Assembly: GCF_014839835.1 (NCBI RefSeq)
Contig: NC_071615.1
Span: forward strand, 1,550,001 to 1,614,000
Direction: 5' to 3'
DNA from: Dryobates pubescens
Lineage: Eukaryota; Chordata; Aves; Piciformes; Picidae
DNA length: 64,000 nt
Each line of letters starts with the position of its first letter. The first letter of the stretch is position 1. Below the pieces are notes generated by a model. That model had not been told where the DNA came from, searched no databases, and was given only the letters and a program-made list of their open reading frames with translations. This document shows positions 27,698 to 38,700 of this stretch, piece after piece. Position numbers and translations under genes: made by a program.

Positions 27698-30477
27698 GGA
27701 TGTGGGCCTGCAGGGTAAGAGGAGGACAGGACAGCTGGGGGGTCAGAGGGAGGTCACAGAAAGAGCAGCATCAGTGGTGACAGAGCCAGGCATGCACCAG
27801 CATCTGGAGGCTATCAGGCCCCACCAGCACCCAGAGCCACCTTCCCCTGGGCCCCTTCCCTTAAACCTGGCAGTGACAGTGGATGGCATCAAGCAGCAGC
27901 TGGATGAGCAGCTAGCTGCAGCAGAGTGCCCACAGGACATCTCCAGCTGGCCCCCAAACATGCTGAAGGAACCAAAGCTCCCCAGTGAGAGCATCACCAA
28001 CCTCCTGCAGCCAGCCCCCAGCCCAGCTGGAGACTCCATGCCCAGGCACACAAGGCAGCAGCAGCAGCAGGGCTGCAGCAGCCACAGCCATGCAAACCTC
28101 CAAGCTGGAACACAGCAAAGAGCTGAGCAAAGGCCACTCAGCCTGCAGCCCTAGCAAGGACCTTCAGCCCCTTTGATCCTCTCCCTGCTCACCCACAGGG
28201 TGTCTGCTGCAGGGGGCATCCCCAAGGGTTTTCCACCAGCTGGGCAGTCCTCTCTGGGAGGCCAACGTGGGTGAGCTCAAACCTTGAGAGCTGAGGCACC
28301 CAGGGGTGTCTGCAAAGCCAGACACAACCTCCACTTCTGGCACACAGGAACTAGAACTGACCCACAAAGCCCCAGCTCCCCCCAGCCTGCAGAGAGCACC
28401 CAGCACCCTCCTCTGCAGCACTGCAGGCTGTGGAACACAAGGGTGGTTGGTTAGGAGGACAAAGCTCCAGTGCCTGGCCATCTGCAGGGCACAAATCCTG
28501 TTAGAAACCATCCTTTGGCCACCAAACCCAGGCCTGAGCCCCCCAGCAGGGAGGCTGCAGTGAAGCAAGGGTGCAGCACAACCTGCTTTCATGTCAGGGT
28601 GCAAGGGCTTCAGCTTCTTGTCCTTCAGAGAGAAGATCACCAGAAGCATCTAACTGCTGTAGGCTTCTATTTTTGTGCCTCTATTCAGGCCAAGATATTT
28701 AAGTACCCAAATTCACCTCAGAGAGTATCTCTACACTGAGTGCCAGACTTGCTAATGAAGACATTAAGAAAGCAAAGGAGAAAAACCAAATCCACCCTGC
28801 TGCTGTCACCCAACACAACCCCAGCCAGCCCACGGCCTCCTGGGCCATCTGTGCTGCTACACCAAGGCAGAACAGGCTCCCTTCAGCTCAGTTAAACCAC
28901 CAAATCTCATTGCTCACCCAAAAAGCCTTGCAAGAACAACATGGACTCCACTGCCTGACTCCCCCAGGGTCCAGCTTTCCACTGCAGGAGGGCACAAGGA
29001 TGGTGTCCAATGATTTACCACCTTAGAAGTTACTCCAGGTGGTTCCACAACTCCACTGTGGGGAACCTGACAGGGGTGAAGTGACAGCATGGGGCAAGCC
29101 CAGGTAGCAGCAGAGGCTGGGGGACGAAGGGCTGGAGAGCAGCCCTGCAGAGCAGGGCCTGGGGGTGCTGGGGGGTGCAAAGCTGGGCGTGAGCTGGCAC
29201 CGAGCACTCCCAGCCCAGAGCCAGGCGAGCCCTGGGCCGATCCCAGTCGTGGAAGCATTGCCAGAGCCCCAGCTCGAGCTGGCCCACAGCATTTTCTGCC
29301 AGGAGGGCCTGAGCTGCACCACTCAGCCCAGCACAGAGGCAACAGCAACCACCACGCTCAGCAGAAAGCCTCTGGCAAGAGCGCTGCGGATGACAAGCCC
29401 CGAGATAGCTTTATCTGCACAGCCCTCTTCCTCCCCCAGAGCAGGCAGATGCCACCTCGCTTCAGAGCAGAGGAAGAGGAAGCCCAGGATGGGGGAGAGC
29501 AGCCTGCCCAAGGTCAGAGGAAGGTCAGCCACAGACAGCTCTCTCACGCCGGGTTCATCAGCTCAGGCTCCCTCCAGCACCAGCCTGCAGCACCTGGCTC
29601 CGAGTCCCCACAAGGGCTTCCACGGAGCCCTTCCCCAGAGCCCTTCCCCAGAGCTCTCCTGTCACCAGCAGCTTTGTTTTGCTACAACCTGCGAGTTCAA
29701 GAGGCCCAAAGTAAACAATGAAGTATTGACCACAGAGAGCAGGAGAGTGGCCAGAGGAGCACTAAACATCACCCACTGAAGAGGCCTCCTGCAGAGCAGG
29801 GGAAGCCTCCCTCAGCGAAAGGGAGAGGCACAAAGAGCAGCAGGGCCCTGAGGCACAAAGAGCAGCAGGGCCCCGGGCTGGCACCCCGGCCACGGGAGGC
29901 TCTGCTGCTTCCCTCACCGGCCAAAACACTGAAGCAAAACAAATCCACGACCTGACCAGAGGCAGCCTCGCTCTGAGGGGAACTCAGGAGGGCTCCTGGG
30001 GTGCACAAGAGCCCCAGCCAGCTCCATACCACAGATATGGAAACAAAACAGAGCCATTTTTTCCCTTCCCTCCCCTCGTGGCCAACCTTTCCAGCACCTC
30101 TGCCCTTCCAGCAGTAACAAATTAAGTGTTTGATTAGTGATCAGCCTGATTGGCAGCACACCACAGCTACAGGAAACCTGGAGGGCTTCTGGAGAGGTGG
30201 CTCTTGAAATAGCCTGCTAATGAAGCACCCTCCAGCCTGAGCCATCCCAGATTAGAAGCTCAAATGACATCCCAGCTGGAGGCAGGCTCACTGTCACCTC
30301 ATCTGCAAGGCCCCTGAGCCATGGGCCAGGGGAAGGGTAAGGCTGAACTGCAAGAAGGGGAAGTGAGGACTCCCCAAGTCAGCCTTGTCACAGCTCCCCA
30401 ACCCTTTTTCCATGAGCCACAGCTTTCAGAGTCCCCAGACTTCTGCCTGGACAGAAATGCTGGAGCCTCCACCAAGA
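27698..30477. other. Unassigned intergenic sequence, B9D1-EPN2
   Basis: GC-rich unique sequence carries several long open frames (for example + strand 27567-28154 and 29089-29779 in two overlapping frames). Their products are Pro/Ser/Gln-rich, unlike any family I know, and the first starts inside a CR1. I do not call a gene. Confidence 0.5.
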
Positions 30478-30672
30478 CAGTGCTCAATCATCCCTCCAAC
30501 AGTGCTGTTTGAAAGGGAATGTGGGGTGAATTTGCTACTCAGTCACCTAAAACACAACAAGACTGGATTTTGACCCAGGCAGTACTTGGTCATCCCTCTG
30601 AAAGTGTTACTTGAAGGGGAATGTGGTTTAAAGAAGTGATTCAGTCACCTGCAACACAACAAGTCTTCATTT
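30478..30672. repeat. Diverged ~100-bp tandem duplication
   Basis: Two related units start at 30478 and 30580 (offset 102 bp). Shared phrases are 'tcatccctc', 'gaaagggaatgtgg'/'gaaggggaatgtgg' and 'cagtcacctaaaacacaaca'/'cagtcacctgcaacacaaca'. The divergence suggests an old event. Confidence 0.8.
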
Positions 30673-31416
30673 TTATTGAGTTAGTTAAGGTCTCAACTGA
30701 TTCCCATTTCAGTGATCTGTAAGAAACTTTCTTTTCTCACCACAGGAGCAGACCTGCCCTGGGAAGTGATGAAGGCATCCAAGAGCTGACATTGACAAGG
30801 TACATGAAGCATTACTCTCAGCAAGGGGTCAGCTTTCTCCTAGGCCCTTCATTCAGCACAAACCTCCCCTCACCTCAACCCAGCAGCCAGCAACTGGCTG
30901 GAGGACTACAGCGAGCAGGGCAGCCCAGAGTTCCCCCCCCGAGGCTCAGAGACACTACACAAGAGGCTGGAAAAAGCAACAAGGCTGGAAGAGAGAAGCA
31001 ATACACTTTTAATTCTGACCAGGCACCTACAAACCCTTTTTGTCTTTCCACTGTTCTGATGGCATTTACTCAACAGCACATCTGTGACACTGCTTGGGAA
31101 GGGAGGAACATAAAAATAATAAAGTAAAGAGAGAGAGGGAGAGGAAGAGAGAGGGAGGGAGACACAGATACAGACATCATGATACAATAGTACAAATGAG
31201 AACTTATTCATACAGGAGATAATGTCAGCAAGTCAGCACAAGGTCATAAAAAGCAGCCAGCTCCCAGCAGGCTGAAGGAAACCAAAACACCAAACCAAAA
31301 CCAAAACAGTTTGGTGACTTCTGTCAGTTGTAACACTTGGGGTGGGGGGAGGAAGGAAGCCAGGCTGGTGAGATTCTGCTGTGGAAAAAAAGCCAAAACT
31401 GAAGAAGAAAGGAACT

Positions 31417-31454
31417 CATCCATCCATCCATCCATCCATCCATCCATCCATCCA
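31417..31454 (+). repeat. (CATC)n microsatellite, ~9 copies
   Basis: A perfect tetranucleotide array ('catccatccatccatccatc'). Confidence 0.97.
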
Positions 31455-31709
31455 CTGTCCCCCCCCAAACGTGGGCACTGCTCCTGCAGACAGCACAGAA
31501 CAGCCACAGAAGGGGCAGCTGGAGAACAGGAGTTGGGTCAGCTACAGCACCTCCACCAGGCTTGCAAACACCACAGCCCACCACACCTCTCCTTCCCTGC
31601 CCCCCTCCATGCAGTTGAAGTCAACAGCATATAAACCTGAATAAATACCAGAGCTTGCTTGGGGTGGGAAGTGAAGCCCAAGGGTGGGTTGGTTTGGGGT
31701 TTTTTTTCA

Positions 31710-31744
31710 TTTATTTATTATTATTTGTTTAAACTCTTTTTATT
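31710..31744 (-). terminator. Cluster of minus-strand AATAAA signals (candidate distal EPN2 poly(A))
   Basis: Three TTTATT words on the + strand (31710, 31714, 31739) read as AATAAA on the minus strand, in an AT-rich context typical of mRNA 3' ends. Assignment to EPN2 rests on strand and position. Confidence 0.5.
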
Positions 31745-32010
31745 TTTTACAAAATATTTAAACACTTTCATCTTTGGTCAATTTGACCAGTAAGGCTCTT
31801 ACAGGGTGCTAAAAAACAACCCAAAAGCACTTCTTAAGATCTGCAAGTGGGGGAAAGCAAGGGGGAAGAGGGAAATGGGGCTGGAGAAATGCAGCAGAGC
31901 AGATGTGGGGGACCTGCAGGTGTCCCCTCTGGGAAATGAAGCAGGAGGGCAAGGAGGGAAGGAGGAAGAAATATCCTGGAGAGCAGTTAAATTATCATGG
32001 GAAACAGGGT

Positions 32011-32256
32011 GACCATGCTGGGGACAACTGGAGCTTCACCTGGCTGGGACAGCCACCACTGTCACTGTCACAGCAACCCCATGCTGACCATCAACCATGC
32101 TGGGTACAACTGAACCTTCACCTGGCCACTGCTCAGAGTCACTCTCACAGCACCCCACACTGACCACTGAGCCTGACTGTTCTGGGCACAACTGAAGCTT
32201 CACCCAGCCAGGATCTCCAGCAGTGCTCAGCACCACTGTCACAGCACCCCACACCC
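32011..32256. repeat. Diverged ~75-95-bp tandem repeat, three units
   Basis: Units start at 32011, 32086 and 32162. They share 'acaactg-agcttcacc' and 'ctcacagcaccccacactga'-type phrases, with moderate divergence. Confidence 0.82.
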
Positions 32257-33179
32257 AGGTGACACTGGAGTTGTGCATATCCCCAGCCCTGCAACCCAGC
32301 AGATTCACCAAAGTGGCTCCAGACCTCTGCTCCCGCCACAACCCCACATCAGGCTGGGGGCCCAGCACAGTCAGTCCTTGGCCTAAGGCTGCAGAGCCCC
32401 ATGGTGTGGGCTGGCCATGGTTCATTGTGTGATCTGTGTCCCTCCACATCTCTGTATCACCTAACAGTATCCCAGCTCTTGGAGCAGCAGCTGGGGGAAA
32501 GCAAGGATTTGCCATTCAGTGGTTTCACTGAGCCAGGGCTCCAGAGCTCACATCTGTCAATTCATGGTGACAGATGGGGACTCAACTGGAGAGGACTTCT
32601 TCACGTTCAATTCCTACTACCAGCCCCAATCCTGCCTCCAAAACCAGTTCCCAGGCATTTAACATGCAGCTGTGGTTAGAACTTCTTGGCTGCACAGACA
32701 CTGCCCCTCCTAACCACTGCTAATGCACTCAGGTGAGGGACTCAGGGGGGAAAACCTCAGCTCCACTGCTGACCAAATGAAACTGGAGAAATGAGGAGGG
32801 GGCAAATCTTGCCACAGATCAAGTGGGAAGCACTTCCCCCCACCCCACCCCAAGCCCAGCTGCAAGAACCACACCCTTCCTGCCCTAAGCTTTTCAATAA
32901 CTTCAACAACAACTGAAGTATTTTTCCTGAAAGGCAACAGGAATGTTTTCTGTTGTTTCTCTCAAGACACACTGGGTGTGGACAGCAATTCTCTTCCCTC
33001 CTATGTAAAAACAGGAGCAGAGGAATATTCTGAACCCTACTTGAGCCGCACAGGAACAGCCACACCTTCAGCAGTCCATATGCTAGGAGGGCTACACTGA
33101 CCTGCACAGCTCAGATCCGTGATTGTACCTCAGATCTGAGCCTTTCAGCCTCCCCTCCCTACCAGCAGACAGAACCCAG

Positions 33180-33780
33180 CCCCTTCCACGTCAGGCAGCC
33201 CCTCTCCTTCCTGCAGCCCTAGGCTGACACAGCCCCGCGCAGCATCCCGAACACCAGAACACACAACTCTGGCAATTCCTTTCAGCTTCTTTGTTTTGGT
33301 TTTGGTTTCCCCCGCCTCTTTCTAACCAGGGAAAGGCCACCAAGATGCATCATCAAGTCCGTTCGGGGAGATGCCCTCAAGGCGGTGGCAAAGCACCGGG
33401 ACATCGCTTCCCACGTGCTCTGCGGATGTCTGCGGCGCTGGGGAGAGCCGAGCCGGGGAAACGCTGCCACCTCGGAGCGGGCCAAGTTTCCACCAGAGAG
33501 CCTGGCTGAAACCTGAGCGCGGTTTAGTGCCGGTGAGTCCAGGCATGCAAGTTAAAACCGCGGAGCTCAGCTCACAATGAACAGCTGCCAATGGAAGCCG
33601 CTGCTGAGGCGGGGGCCGCACCTTCCACGAAGCACAATTAGTCAATCAAGTTAACGACTCCTGGCGGCACGTTAAAACCGTTCGCATCTCAAGAAGCCAT
33701 AGGAGATCAAACAGCCTCTCTCCTGACGTGCACACGGGCTGGGGGGAACGGGAAGAAAGCAAGGGAAAGGCGACTTCAGA
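33180..33780. other. CpG-rich patch downstream of EPN2
   Basis: CpG density is raised ('aagtccgttcggggagatgc', 'gcggcgctggggagagccga') within otherwise CpG-poor flank. On the + strand it includes a strong donor-like site CCG/gtgagtcc at about 33530. See the findings for a possible antisense start. Confidence 0.45.
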
Positions 33781-35369
33781 GTTTCTCTGGTTTAATGCAG
33801 TCTTAAATCACGTTACGCTCCAATTCGTCTAAAAATAATTAGTCACCAGAACCTGTTTGGGTTTGCATTACCAATACTTCATTTAAAAGTAAATATCTTA
33901 GTGTTAATCTTCCCTTTTAAACTCTCTTTACAGAAACAAAAAGAGCTAAAAACCATAAATAAGAGGGCATTAAAACCATAAAAATGACATTTGCCAACGT
34001 CTTAATGTTTTGTGTTGCTGTTTTGTTTTTTCTTCCTCTCCTTCCTTCCTTCCTTTTCAGCCTCGATGAACCTATCCAAACCAGACAGTTAAATAAAGAA
34101 CCACATTACAAAAATTAGCAAAAAAAAAGGGGGAGGGGAAAGGGGGGGAGAAAAAAAAAACCAAAAAGACTATCAGGTAACTCTGCAAACTCAAAATATG
34201 GAACTGTACTAAACAAAATATGTGCAAAAGTATACAAGAGTAACTGCATATAGCAAAGGTTAAGCCTGAATTAGTTTTTAAAGCTCGCCCCGGTGAAACT
34301 GAAGCCGAAAGTTGTCCTCACTGCATCGATCTTTTGTTTCCTCCTCTTCCTCTTTCAACTCAGGTTGTAAGTCAAATGAAACACAAAAACAAAACAACCC
34401 AAAACAAAAACAAATACACATGATAAAACTTCCAAACGAAGCTGGTACTGGACAAGCACAGAGCAGGACACTCACTCGGCAGGAGTGCAGCATGCCACTC
34501 AACAGAGAGTTCCTCAGGAGTCCGTTAGGGAGTAGTGTACAACTCAACACTGCGCACGACAGCACACGGCATACTGACACCTTGGGGGTTGGGGTGGGGG
34601 TGGGTTTTTTTCCTGGTTTGGTGGGGGGTGGGGTTTTTTTTTGTGGATTTTTGGTTGGCTCTGTTGGTGGGGTTTTTGTTTGTTTTCCTTTTGAGACAAG
34701 CTTGCTTTCGCGGTCACGCCTCCGGAGAGGAGCAGCGGTGCGATCTGCGCGGTGCGAGGTTTAATGCGTTCAAAAGCAGCCCCCCCTCCCCCCGGGCCCT
34801 CCCCATCGGTCTCTTCTAAGAGCAGAGTAAGGACTATGGGTGAACCAACAGTCTAGAACTGTGTGTAGTTATGTGCAAAACATTCACTAGCACTCTGAAC
34901 CTCGGGCCTATCGTGTCGGGCGTGACAGATGCGAGTACGTAAGGTAAAACCTGTCGGGGTCCAGCACACGGTCTGACACCTACAGAACAGCCGACGCAGC
35001 CTCCAGTGGGCAGGTCCTCCCCCTAGAAAGTGTAGTGAAATGATTAACAAAGTAACAAAAATGGGCAGAATCTGACTTTGGTGGAAAAGTCTGAACACCT
35101 CAGGTAATGCTCAACAAAGCCAAAGTAAGGTACCATCTGTAGCAAAGACTAGATTGAGATTAACTGGTAAGTTAGAGACAACTCTTCAAAGATCATAACT
35201 GTAAACTGCAAATCTACTTCCAAGTCTCTTACACACCGTTCAGTCCACACAGGCCACGTTCATTCAGCTGTAAAGACTTCAGCCTGGAAACACTATGAAA
35301 AGAAAAACAAAAAAAAAAAAGGGAAAAAAAAAAACAACCCCAAAACCCAAAGTTCCTTTAATTGGGTCT

Positions 35370-35701
35370 TTATAGGAGGAAAGGGTTAGTTGTATTTGTC
35401 GACTGGGAGGCTGCCGGCGGGATTCCTGTACTGTGGAGAGGTTGGGGCATTGATCCTGCAATGCTCAGCCCCTGGCCCATCCTCGTTATGGAGGCCACAG
35501 GGCCCATCGCTGGTATCGGGGCCATCCCCACGGGCACCGGGGCCATGGAAGACAGAGGTATTGGCTCCATGCTCATCGGTGGCACAGCGCTGAAGGAAGG
35601 GCTGCTTCCCATCACGGGGCTCGCTCGCATCTGGTTTAGAGTGAGGGGCTGAGGCTGATTCACTTGGAAGGGGTTGATTGGAGTCGGTGCTGTGGCAGCG
35701 C
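35370..35701 (-). CDS. EPN2: EPN2 coding exon 8 (terminal)
   Basis: Entered at phase 1, with TAA at 35370-35372. It encodes '[20 protein letters not shown]' and '[17 protein letters not shown]', then a Pro/Met/Ala-rich stretch and the C-terminal 'TNTTNPFLL'. Two of the three EH-domain-binding NPF motifs are here. Confidence 0.95.
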
Positions 35702-38700
35702 CTGGTTTTGAGAGGGGAAGAGGGAGAGAGATCACAACTCCACGAACACAAGGCTTTGGAGATCATCTTTGCTGGCAAAGAACATCCTTCTAGACATCCC
35801 CAGACGCTCCCAACCCCAAGTCACCCCGGAGAAACCTGCAGAGATGCCATTCAGCACACTGGAGCTGCACTGCTGCACCACCAGAGTCAATTCCTGGAAC
35901 CTACCAATGTGACAAAGCATCCCCGTGCTGGCTGACACTTTTCATGGCTGACACTTCTCACCAGAGGGACAGATTCTGACTTGGTTACCTGGAACATTCC
36001 TAGCCATGACATCCAGATCACAGAGCCATAGCATGGTTTGGGTTGGAAGGGACTTTAAAGATCATCTAAGTTCCAACCACCCTGCCACGAGCAGGCACAC
36101 CTCCTGCTACAGCAGGTTGCTGAAGGCCCCATCCAAACTGCCCTGGAAACACTGCCAGGCTCAAAGCCTCCACAGCTTCTCTGTGCAACCTGTTCCAGTG
36201 CCTCACTGCCTTCATGGGAAGGAATTTCTTCCTAATGTCTAACTGAAGTGGAGCTTTTCCAGTCTGAAGCCACTACCTTTCACCCTGTCACCCCGTGGCT
36301 TTTTACAAAGGCCCTCTCCAGCTCTCCTGTAGCCCCCTTCAAATCCTGGAAGGCTGCTATGAGCCTTCTCTTCTGAAGCACTCTCGAGCCTGATCACTGC
36401 CTTTCTCCAATTTTACCTCAAACACACATTTCAGAAGAGAACTGCAGCTCTGCACTCCTCTACTGCCTCTGCTTCAAGATCTCCTCCAGTCCACCCCTTT
36501 CAGGGGCTGTGCCTGTCTCTGGCACCACGTTTCCACAAGAATCCATAAAGTAAACAAGTTGTTTCCGAACTGCAGCGGTGCTAGGAAAGCAGAGAACTTT
36601 TCCCAGCGTTTGAGGTCCTCTGGGCTGCTGCCAACACTACAAATTCCTTTCACTGTGGCTGTGCTGCCTTATTTGGATGGCCCAGTGACCCCTTATAAAC
36701 TTCTGGTAGTAACCGGTGATGGCAGCCCCGCAGACTTCCTCTCGCTAAGCGCTGCCAAGGCTGCTCGGAATTACTGCATTTTTCCTACCCAAGGAGTTTA
36801 ACAAACTGGGGGGGGAAAGGGGGGGGGGGTGTCCTCCCCCCCCCTTTTTTTTTTTTTCCATTGGAAAAGAAAAATAAATCCTGAAAATAGCCTTTTGAAG
36901 TCTTTCACCACAGTGGTGTCATGCAGAAATGTCAGTGCAGGGGAACAGATGTTTTGAAGCACATCTTCCACGTGCTTGGTGTCACCATCTAAGGCTGCTC
37001 ACTTCTAACAGATTGGCCCAATCTGCACAAGACTCCACTGAGTGTGTTTTGATCAAAACCAGTTTGTCATGCTAGCCTCAAGACAGCCTAACTAGCAACC
37101 CACCAGGCTATACTGCAGCTTGCCATCTGGAACCTCAGGCTGCAGGCAGAGATCATAGAATGGAAGGGACCTTAAAGATTTCCAGCCTCCATGCCACAGG
37201 ACACCTTCTACTAGAACAGGTTGCTCATGGCCCTGTATAACCTGGCCTGGAATGCTTCCAGGGAGGGAGCATCTCCAACCTCCCTGGGCAACCTGTTTCC
37301 AGTGTCTCATCACCCTCACTGTAGAGAATTTCTTCCTAATGTGCAGTCTATATCTATCCTCTTCAAGCTTGAAGGCATTGCCTCTCATCCTGTCACCATA
37401 AGCCCTTGTAAATAAGATTCTTGTGCATAAAACTCAGCCAGCAGATCAGCTGCAGACACTGCACTTGAAACTATGATGTCTCAGCCTGCTGCTCTCAGTC
37501 ATGAAGCAATCAAACAAAACAATCCCAATCCAGCTCACTTCAAAATCAAACAGGACTAAGTTATGCAGAGTTCTCCTGCGGGAAGGGAGAGCCAAAACAG
37601 AAAACTGCAGGAAGGTGCAGGAACAGACCTGGTGCCAAGAATGGATTCAGTGAAGTGACAGGTTGTGGTGGCTTAGACACGAGTGAATCCAGGTTCACCA
37701 AAGCAGCATTGGGGCCCAGAAAGGACTCCGGGGTTTTCCGGGCCGCGCTCTGCTTGCCTGATGTCACGCTCGAGTGCTGGGACTCAAAGAGATCAGGACT
37801 CGTGGTACCGCTATGCTGAGATGGCAAAGTGGAACCTGATTCAGCTGGAACAACACAAAGAGGAGAACACAACTTATCTCAGTGATCTACACAGTCAGGC
37901 CAAGAACACCCTAAGGTCTGACAGCTGAGGTGTTTCCAACTCTAGTGCCTGCATCAGTCAGATGGAGATGGTTCAGCACCTTGCACCCTCACAGCAAGCA
38001 AGCAGATCGACATTCTTTAGAAGAGCATGAAGCAGCCATGGTTAGAGTTGCAGTGCTCTACTGAAGGTGCTACCTGACTTGCCCTGATGAGTATTCTCAC
38101 AGCACAGACTGGACTAAGAGTCTGCAAGGAAAAGACACTGAAAGCCTTGGCTTCTGCCCTTGCACTCCACCACTGCTGCTCCCTAGCTAGCTTGATTCCA
38201 CCCAGGTTGCTTCCTTCGTGTTGAAGGAGCCCAGCTTTGAATTAGTCACCGTTCTTCCAGGCAGAACCATCCTGAAAGTATCGAAGCACTCACAGGTTCA
38301 GGTCTGGCAGTGTTTAATTTAGTGACTAATGACCTAATACAAAATCAATCCAAGCCTTCACACAAGTGTGTTTTCTCATCTTCCTACTATTGTTACACAC
38401 TGGGATTTACTGGTTTGAGCAAGGCACTCTGCGTTGTTCTGATGGCTGAGCTTGAGCCAGACCCCAAACACTGGATACTGTCAGTTTAGCAGGCAAACAT
38501 TTCTGGGTCAGTGCAGCACGAGTTACAAAGTGAAGTTCTTTGGTTTACAGTTGCCAAAGGCTCGTTCCCCACATGTTCATGCACAGGCCAAAACGTTACC
38601 AACGAGCTTCTACTGCTGCATCCCGACCGGCTTTGGTCTCTCCCGTGGTGAAAGCCAATTTTATGTCTTTGGGTTTGAAATACCATTCCAGAACAGAGAC

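Larger units (their letters stand above)
31690..35369 (-). other. EPN2: EPN2 3' UTR (long form, probable)
   Basis: On the minus strand this follows the EPN2 TAA (35370-35372). The first 1.6 kb (35369-33775) is AT-rich, free of CR1 and UTR-like. A variant signal ATTAAA (complement of 33791-33796) could end a short form. A cluster of AATAAA (complements of 31739-31744, 31714-31719 and 31710-31715) could end a long form of about 3.7 kb. Between these lie a CpG-rich patch (33180-33760) and a diverged tandem repeat (32011-32256). G/T-rich low-complexity sequence spans 34585-34695. Confidence 0.5.
35702..37628 (-). other. EPN2 intron between coding exons 7 and 8
   Basis: It holds two minus-orientation CR1 fragments (36016-36410, 37151-37425) and a G-run/C-run hairpin-like sequence (36808-36858). 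The rest is unique. Confidence 0.8.
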
